Below are positions 57,019 to 64,000 of a stretch of DNA of 64,000 nucleotides, piece by piece. Each line of letters begins with the position of its first letter. The stretch's first letter is position 1. The position numbers were made by a program, and so were the translations under genes. Location: the NCBI GenBank assembly GCA_018780645.1, contig JADMJJ010000005.1, forward strand, positions 1-64,000, read 5' to 3'. The notes beneath the pieces were generated by a model that was given only the letters and a program-made list of their open reading frames with translations, was not told the DNA's origin and searched no databases. This stretch comes from Burkholderiaceae bacterium. Its GTDB lineage: Bacteria > Pseudomonadota > Gammaproteobacteria > Burkholderiales > Burkholderiaceae_C.

Positions 57019-57588
57019 ATGAACATGAGCTTCTTCCGTATCGCCGCGGCCGGCCTGACCCTGGCCGCCGGCCTGTCCTCGACCCAGGCCGCCACCCTGC
57101 CCGCCGATGGCAGCTGGGCCGGTTTCACCGTTGATGGCAACCTGCCGCCCTATGCGCTGAACTGGATCGACGACGAGGCCGCGGCGCTGAGTTTCAGCTT
57201 CACCATCCCGACTGGCTTCAAGGGCACCCTGACCGTGGTCGATGCCGGCTTCTCCGGCGACGAGTTCCGCATCAGCGACGGCGCCACCCTGCTGGGATCC
57301 ACCAGCGCGGCGGTGAACGGCGATGCGTTGGGCGCGATCGAGTTCAGCTTCGACGCGGCCCTGGCCAACACACATTTCAGCCGCGGCCTGTTCACGCTGG
57401 GCAGCGGCGCCCATGAGATCACCGGCCTGCTGATCAAGTCCACCACGCTGGACGGAGCGGAACTGAACGCCACTTTCGGCGCCCTGCGCCTGGAGATCGC
57501 GCCGGTGCCCGAGCCCGCCACCCTGGCCACCCTGCTGGCCGGCCTGGCCCTGCTGACCGTCGTGCTGCGCCGCCGCGACAGCAAGTAA
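57019..57588 (+). CDS. PEP-CTERM protein
   Basis: The protein has 189 residues with a signal peptide about 1-22 (SSTQA|ATL). The body is a beta-rich domain with FTIPTGFKGTLTVVDAGFSG. The C-terminus is VPEPATLATLLAGLALLTVV then LRRRDSK. AAGGA eight bases upstream supports the ATG at 57019. Unlike the secA-side PEP-CTERM proteins its tail is VPEPAT/LRRR, closer to an older general PEP-CTERM pattern. It lies 21 bases before the 5'-nucleotidase, suggesting an operon of three secreted proteins. Confidence 0.9.
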   Translation: MNMSFFRIAAAGLTLAAGLSSTQAATLPADGSWAGFTVDGNLPPYALNWIDDEAAALSFSFTIPTGFKGTLTVVDAGFSGDEFRISDGATLLGSTSAAVNGDALGAIEFSFDAALANTHFSRGLFTLGSGAHEITGLLIKSTTLDGAELNATFGALRLEIAPVPEPATLATLLAGLALLTVVLRRRDSK

Positions 57589-57609
57589 CCCGCCTCCGGA
57601 GCCCACCCC

Positions 57610-59526
57610 ATGATGACCATTCGCCCCCTGCTGCTGGCGCTGTCGGCCGCCTTCGCCGCCCTGCCCCTGGCCCATGCTGCCACCGTGACGCCCATCGACG
57701 TCAAGATCGTCGGCTTCAACGACTATCACGGCAACCTCGAGTCGCCGGGCACCTTCGGCGCCAATACCTCGGTACCGGCAGCCCAGCGCCCCGCCGTTGG
57801 CGGCGCCGAGTACCTGGCCGCCTACATCGCCCAGATGCGCGCCGCCAACAGGAACACCGTCGTCGTCGGCGGTGGCGACTTCATCGGCGCCACGCCGCTG
57901 ATCTCGTCGCTGTTCTTCGACGAGCCGGCGGTGGAGACCCTGAACAAGATCGGCGTCGATTTCTCGGCCGTCGGCAACCACGAGTTCGACAAGGGCAAGG
58001 ACGAGCTGCGCCGCCTGCAGATGGGTGGCTGCAAAATGGTCAACGGCATTGCCGACCCGAACAGCTGCAAGGGCTTCGGCTCCTCGGCACCGGGTACTTT
58101 TGACGGCGCCAGGTTCAAGTGGCTGTCGGCCAATGTGGTCGAAACCGCCACCGGCCGCACCCTGCTGCCGGCCTATGGCATCAAGAGCTTTGGCGGCGTC
58201 AAGGTCGCCTTCATCGGCATGACCCTGAAGGGCACGCCGGGCATCGTCACGCCGACCGGCGTGGCCGGCCTGGAGTTCAAGGACGAGGCCGACACCGTCA
58301 ACGCCCTCGTGCCGCGCCTGCGTGCACAGGGCATAGAGTCCATCGTCGTGCTGCTGCACCAGGGTGGCTTCCAGAATCCCGCGAGCCCGGGCGCCTTCAA
58401 CAACCAAGACATCAACGGTTGCCTGAACGACCTGCGCAGCACCAGCGGCACGCCCAGCGATCTGGCCAACGTCGTGGCCCGGCTCGACAACGCCGTTGAC
58501 CTGGTGATCAGCGGCCACACCCATGCCGCCTACAACTGCTCCAAGAACACGCTGGACAACGGCAGCAACGCCCGCGCGAGCGGCCTGCCGAACAAGGCCG
58601 GCCGCCTGGTGCCGGTGACCAGTTCCAGCGCCTTCGGCCGCGTGCTGACCGAGGTCGATCTGAAAATTGATCCGGCCACCCGTGACGTCATCGAGGTCAG
58701 CCCGATGAACCGCCTGGTGGACCGCGGCAATGCGGCCATCAACAACGCCATCGCCGCGAATCCGGAGGTGAAGAACCTGGTGGCTGCCTACAAGGCGGCC
58801 GTCTCGCCGCTGGCCAACCAGGTGGTGGGCGGCATCACCGCCGACCTCACGAACGGCGCGAACTCAGCCGGCGAAATGCAGGCCGGCGACCTGATCGCCG
58901 ACGCCCAGCTGCAGGCCACCCAGCCGGCCGGACTCGGCGGCGCGGTGATGGCCTTCATGAATGCGGGCGGCGTGCGCAACCCGGGCTTTGTGAAGCCGGC
59001 CGCGGCCAGCTACCCCTACGCGCTGACCTATGGCGATGCCTTCACCGTCCAGCCCTTCGGCAACAGCCTGGTGACGATGACCCTGACGGCGCAGCAGATC
59101 AAGGACGTGCTGGAGCAGCAATTCAGCGGCTGCAAGGGCCAGACCGCGCAGCGCATCATGCAGGTGTCCAACGGCCTGCAGTACGCCTGGCGCCCCAGCG
59201 CCCCGGCCTGCTCGAAGATCATCGACGTGGCGTTCACGCCGACCGATGTGACGGCCTATCCGCCGCAGGTGAGCGGGCCCACCGACATGCTCGTCATCAA
59301 TGGCGTGGTGCAGAACCCGGCCAAGACCTATCGCGTCACGGTCAACAACTTCATGGCCACCGGCGGTGACGGCTTCACCACCCTGATCGGCGGCACCAGC
59401 CAGCTGGGCGGCGCGCAGGACATCGACGCGCTGATTGCCTACCTGGCCGGCTACAAGGCCCCGGCCCTGGCCTACGACCCCACCCAGGCCGCGCTGAAGA
59501 AACCGCGCATCACCACCCTGCCCTGA
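57610..59526 (+). CDS. Secreted bifunctional metallophosphatase/5'-nucleotidase (UshA family)
   Basis: The protein has 638 residues with a signal peptide about 1-24 (LAHAATV). The metallophosphatase motifs are VGFNDYHGNLE, GGGDFIGATPLIS, VGNHEFDKG and ISGHTHAAYNC; the C-terminal nucleotidase domain holds GDLIADAQLQATQ and FMNAGGVRNPG. It dephosphorylates nucleotides or sugar nucleotides in the periplasm or outside. The stop shares one base with the next start (TGATG). No cell-wall or PEP anchor is seen on this protein itself. Confidence 0.92.
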   Translation: MMTIRPLLLALSAAFAALPLAHAATVTPIDVKIVGFNDYHGNLESPGTFGANTSVPAAQRPAVGGAEYLAAYIAQMRAANRNTVVVGGGDFIGATPLISSLFFDEPAVETLNKIGVDFSAVGNHEFDKGKDELRRLQMGGCKMVNGIADPNSCKGFGSSAPGTFDGARFKWLSANVVETATGRTLLPAYGIKSFGGVKVAFIGMTLKGTPGIVTPTGVAGLEFKDEADTVNALVPRLRAQGIESIVVLLHQGGFQNPASPGAFNNQDINGCLNDLRSTSGTPSDLANVVARLDNAVDLVISGHTHAAYNCSKNTLDNGSNARASGLPNKAGRLVPVTSSSAFGRVLTEVDLKIDPATRDVIEVSPMNRLVDRGNAAINNAIAANPEVKNLVAAYKAAVSPLANQVVGGITADLTNGANSAGEMQAGDLIADAQLQATQPAGLGGAVMAFMNAGGVRNPGFVKPAAASYPYALTYGDAFTVQPFGNSLVTMTLTAQQIKDVLEQQFSGCKGQTAQRIMQVSNGLQYAWRPSAPACSKIIDVAFTPTDVTAYPPQVSGPTDMLVINGVVQNPAKTYRVTVNNFMATGGDGFTTLIGGTSQLGGAQDIDALIAYLAGYKAPALAYDPTQAALKKPRITTLP

Positions 59527-60707
59527 TGCTGCGGGCGCGAGCACTGGCCGGGCTGCTGAGCCTGGCAGCGTCGGCATCCTGGGGCCAGGGCAGCGATGCA
59601 CTGGCCACCACGCCCTTGCAAGCGCTGGCGGCCCAACGCCTGCGCGAGCGGGCCGCCCAGCCCTTGACACCGGCGAGTGAGGCCGAGCGTCAGGTCTTGC
59701 TGGCGGCGGCGCGCACCGCGCTGGCCCAGGGTGACAGCCAGACCGCCCTGAACCGCCTCGAGGCCGCCGCCGCCATGAGCCACGCGGCCGACACCGAGCT
59801 GCTGGTGGTCCAGGCGCGGGTGCAGGGCGGCGACTACCGCCAGGGCCTGAGCTTTGCCTCGCACACCGCCGGCGCCCATCTGAATGAGCCACGCGCCCTG
59901 GCCCTCTATGGCTGGATGCTGGGCTTGGGCGAGCAGGCACCCTATGCGCTGCGCCTGATCGACGCCGGCCTGGCCAGAATGCCCGAGCAGCCGCAGCTGA
60001 TGGCCGTGAAACAGCAGCTGACGCGGCTGGAGGCCGATGCTGCAGCCGAGACCTCGCCCGAGGCCGCCGCCTTCCGGCCCGGCCCCCTGGCCACCGGCAG
60101 CGCCGTGCCGGACCATGGGCAGGCCTTGGCCAGTGGCCTCTTGATCGCCGACGGCCGCCTGGCCCTTGTACCGTTGGAAGCGCTGGAGGCGGCGCGCGAC
60201 ACCCAGGCGCTGTGGGTGCGCAACGGCCTGGGCGTGACCCGCAGCGCCACGCTGCACAGGCGAATTTCCGGCGCCGGACTGGCGCTGCTGCGGCTGGACA
60301 CACGAATCACGCCAGCGCCCGGCGCGACCCCGCTGACGCGCCCGCCGCGCGATGCCTTTGCCGGCAGCCCGGCAAGCACCCTCTCGTATCTGGCCGCCCC
60401 CGGCGCCCGGCCGGCCTGGCCCGCCATGCATACCGGTTTCCTGGGCCGGGCCGGCATGGGTTCGACCCAGGCACTGGGCATAGGCCTGCCCCAGGGCTCA
60501 CACGGTGGCGCCGTGTTCGACCATGCCGGCCGCCTGATCGGGATCGGCTTGGCCCCTCGCATGGTGCCGCTGAGCGCACTGCTCGCCGAACTGCCGACGG
60601 AGCTTGAGGCCCTGCCGGTGTCCATGGATGCGACCAAGCGCCCGCCCGACCAGTTGTATGAGCAGGCCCTGCCGCTGACGGTGCAGGTGCTTGCCGCCAG
60701 GCCCTGA
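59526..60707 (+). CDS. TPR-like plus degenerate trypsin-like domain protein
   Basis: This 393-residue secreted protein has a signal peptide about 1-20 (SASWG|Q). Alpha-helical tetratricopeptide-like repeats cover about 50-170 (LAQGDSQTALNRLEAAAAMS, RALALYGWMLGLGEQAPYAL). The C-terminal domain has the beta layout of trypsin-like proteases but lacks the triad: where GDSGGP is expected it has QGSHGGAVF (323-331, His at the Ser position), and the Asp-region reads GLALLRLD. It therefore looks like a pseudoprotease. It is tightly coupled to the nucleotidase. The function is unknown; the fold call rests on motif shape only. Confidence 0.6.
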   Translation: MLRARALAGLLSLAASASWGQGSDALATTPLQALAAQRLRERAAQPLTPASEAERQVLLAAARTALAQGDSQTALNRLEAAAAMSHAADTELLVVQARVQGGDYRQGLSFASHTAGAHLNEPRALALYGWMLGLGEQAPYALRLIDAGLARMPEQPQLMAVKQQLTRLEADAAAETSPEAAAFRPGPLATGSAVPDHGQALASGLLIADGRLALVPLEALEAARDTQALWVRNGLGVTRSATLHRRISGAGLALLRLDTRITPAPGATPLTRPPRDAFAGSPASTLSYLAAPGARPAWPAMHTGFLGRAGMGSTQALGIGLPQGSHGGAVFDHAGRLIGIGLAPRMVPLSALLAELPTELEALPVSMDATKRPPDQLYEQALPLTVQVLAARP

Positions 60708-60713
60708 GCGCTG

Positions 60714-61427
60714 TCAGCCGATCATCATCCCCAGCGCGGCATCCAGCTGCTCGGTAGGCGAGCGCTTGAAGCCCGAGCGCGCATAGCGCTGCAGCCGGCC
60801 CAGCACAAAGGACACCAGCACCGAGGCCTGCATATTGGCCTGCACCGTCGGCGTGGTCGAGCCGCTGGCCTCCGCGGCCAGGCGCAGACTCTGGCGCAGC
60901 GAGGACTCGATGCGATCGAAGAACTGATTCATGCGCAGCACCAGCCGTTCGTTCTCGAACACCAGCGCATCGCCCACCATCACCCGCGTCATGCCAGGGT
61001 TGCGCTCACCGAACTGCAGGAGCACCGAGACGATCTTCTGCGCCTGGGCCACGCCCGAGGCCTCGCGCTCGCTGATCTGATTCACCAAAGTGAAGATGCT
61101 GGTCTCGATGAACTCGATCAGCCCCTCGAACATCTGCGCCTTGCTGGCGAAATGGCGGTAAAGAGCTGCCTCGCTGACCTGCAGCGCGGCGGCCAGGGCG
61201 GCGGTGGTGATGCGCTCGGCGCCCGGTTGTTCCAGCATCGATGCCAGGGTCTGCAGGATCTGCACCCGGCGCTCGCCCGGCTTGGGCCGCTTGCGCGCGG
61301 CCGCCGCTGCCGGTGCAACCAAGCCCTCCTCGGCCGGGTGGTCCGATTCGGGAACTGCGTGTTCGGTGGAGTCGGGCATCGGGGTAGGCGGAAAGCAGAA
61401 CGTTGGAGGCGTCATGGATTCTGGCAC
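60714..61427 (-). CDS. slmA: Nucleoid occlusion factor SlmA (TetR family)
   Basis: This is a 237-residue DNA-binding repressor of FtsZ assembly over the nucleoid. The helix-turn-helix ITTAALAAALQVSEAALYRH then FASKAQMFEGLIEFIE is nearly diagnostic for SlmA. A Pro/Ala-rich N-terminal extension of about 45 residues precedes it; ATGs at 61415 and 61379 are alternative starts. The order slmA-HAD nucleotidase-argB is the usual Burkholderiales one. Confidence 0.93.
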   Translation of the reverse strand: MPESMTPPTFCFPPTPMPDSTEHAVPESDHPAEEGLVAPAAAAARKRPKPGERRVQILQTLASMLEQPGAERITTAALAAALQVSEAALYRHFASKAQMFEGLIEFIETSIFTLVNQISEREASGVAQAQKIVSVLLQFGERNPGMTRVMVGDALVFENERLVLRMNQFFDRIESSLRQSLRLAAEASGSTTPTVQANMQASVLVSFVLGRLQRYARSGFKRSPTEQLDAALGMMIG

Positions 61428-61476
61428 AGCCCGGCAGCCCCTCCCGGGGCTCGTAAACCACTAAGAATTGGTCGAT

Positions 61477-63176
<1,700 letters not shown>

Positions 63177-63376
63177 CTACCTGTATATGCTAGTGGAGAT
63201 GGGCTTCCAAAGCATTGTAGGGGCGGCAGGAAACGGGCTGCTCAAGGCAAGGCTGGTTTCAGCATCGGCCTCTACGGGCTGTCACAGGGATTTCGCAATC
63301 TGGCGCCATCATGTCGCCTCGCGAAGGTTTCAGCACAAGGCCTGGCTCGGATCGCAAACACCCGCCGGACACCCTC

Positions 63377-64000
63377 ATGCCGAACACCACGCCAAGTCTG
63401 AAGCTTTGGTCCCGATCCTTCTATGGCACGCAGATGCTGCTGGTAGCCTCGCTGCTACTGCACTTCTGGCGACTGGACCTGCCCGGCGAAGTCGTGTTCG
63501 ACGAGGTGCTTTTCGGTGGCTTTGCGGCCCACTACTTCAGCGGCAGCTACTACTTCGACATCCATCCGCCGCACCTGAAACTGCTCTACGCACTGCTGGC
63601 GAAATGGGGCGGCATGCCAGCCGGCTATGCCTTCCCAGGGCATGAGACCGCCTACCCAGCGGGCTTCTATGTCTGGATGCGCGCCCTGCCCGCCTTCTGC
63701 GGCGCGATGCTGCCTCTGCTGGTGACCGCCCTGTCCGCGGAGCTGGGCGCCAAGAAGGCCTGGGCCCTGGCCGCCGGCTGGATGATGCTGCTGGACACCG
63801 CACTGTTGGCCAATTCGCGCTTCATCATCAATGACACCGTGCTGCTTTGCCTGGGCGCCACGGGCTGGCTCTGCTTTGCCATCCATCGGCGCAGCGGCCG
63901 ACGGCACTGGCTGGCGCTGGCAGCGCTCGCCCTGGCCGGAGCCTCATCGGTGAAGTGGACCGGTCTGGGATTCGTGCTGCCGGTCTTGCTGGTGATGGCC
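63377..64000 (+). CDS. Protein mannosyltransferase-like glycosyltransferase (GT39/PMT family), 5' part
   Basis: I translated this frame by hand; it is open from the ATG at 63377 to the window end (208 codons) and is truncated there. After a membrane helix (SFYGTQMLLVASLLLHFWRL) comes the PMT signature VVFDEVLFGGFAAHYFSGSY then YFDIHPPHLKLLYAL: the acidic DE pair and the IHPP motif are the active-site loop of C-type glycosyltransferases that use lipid-linked mannose. At least four more helices follow. It transfers a sugar from polyprenyl phosphate to a protein or glycan outside the membrane. It is divergent from argB. Confidence 0.85.
   Translation, partial: MPNTTPSLKLWSRSFYGTQMLLVASLLLHFWRLDLPGEVVFDEVLFGGFAAHYFSGSYYFDIHPPHLKLLYALLAKWGGMPAGYAFPGHETAYPAGFYVWMRALPAFCGAMLPLLVTALSAELGAKKAWALAAGWMMLLDTALLANSRFIINDTVLLCLGATGWLCFAIHRRSGRRHWLALAALALAGASSVKWTGLGFVLPVLLVMA

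Overview
The window is a high-GC chromosomal segment of a betaproteobacterium of the order Burkholderiales, probably a Rubrivivax/Leptothrix/Roseateles-type lineage. The evidence is gene content and order: petABC-sspA-sspB, nif3-like/htrA/tatCBA/hinT/hisE/hisI, and argB/pyrimidine nucleotidase/slmA. The exosortase/PEP-CTERM equipment fits the same group. The assignment is by recognition only; no database was searched.

Layout. (1) 1-12.2 kb, minus strand: one long exopolysaccharide operon, epsD-epsE-epsF-epsG-xrtB-epsI-asparagine synthase-wzx-wzy-like-acyltransferase-glycosyltransferase, running off the left edge. From about 10.3 kb leftward the DNA looks clearly less GC-rich than the rest. 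(2) 12.6-20.2 kb: a MNT/HEPN-type gene pair, ubiE, a DUF971 protein, an M13 metallopeptidase, a HIT protein, a Bug-type solute receptor, a PEP-CTERM protein and a RAYT transposase. Many short palindromic REP copies (GTAG followed by CCCGGATGCAATCCGGG) are interspersed. (3) 20.2-29.6 kb: a giant FAD/Fe-S oxidoreductase diverging from a complete glycerol-3-phosphate uptake operon, ugpB-ugpA-ugpE-ugpC-ugpQ. (4) 29.7-40.2 kb: two GNAT acetyltransferases, an MFS exporter, argJ, three PEP-CTERM proteins, secA, a DciA-like protein, a lipoprotein amidohydrolase and tRNA-Thr(TGT). (5) 40.2-56.9 kb: the conserved core block sspB, sspA, the cytochrome bc1 complex, mscL, a DUF1631 protein, pdxA, a DUF885 peptidase-like protein, a Nif3-like protein, an HtrA protease, tatCBA, hinT, hisE, hisI, a NUDIX hydrolase and a DUF815 ATPase. 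(6) 57-64 kb: a PEP-CTERM protein, a 5'-nucleotidase and a TPR/degenerate trypsin-like protein in tandem, then slmA, a HAD nucleotidase, argB and the start of a GT39-family mannosyltransferase cut by the right edge.

How the parts may work together. The eps operon encodes Wzx/Wzy-type polysaccharide assembly and export plus exosortase B. Five PEP-CTERM proteins in the window are candidate substrates for exosortase processing and surface attachment, although the responsible sorting enzyme may lie elsewhere. The RAYT gene and 19 visible REP copies form a self-contained REP/RAYT system. In three genes the REP foot GTAG supplies the stop codon. Two genes, the left-edge glycosyltransferase and the right-edge mannosyltransferase, were found by translating the window edges by hand.
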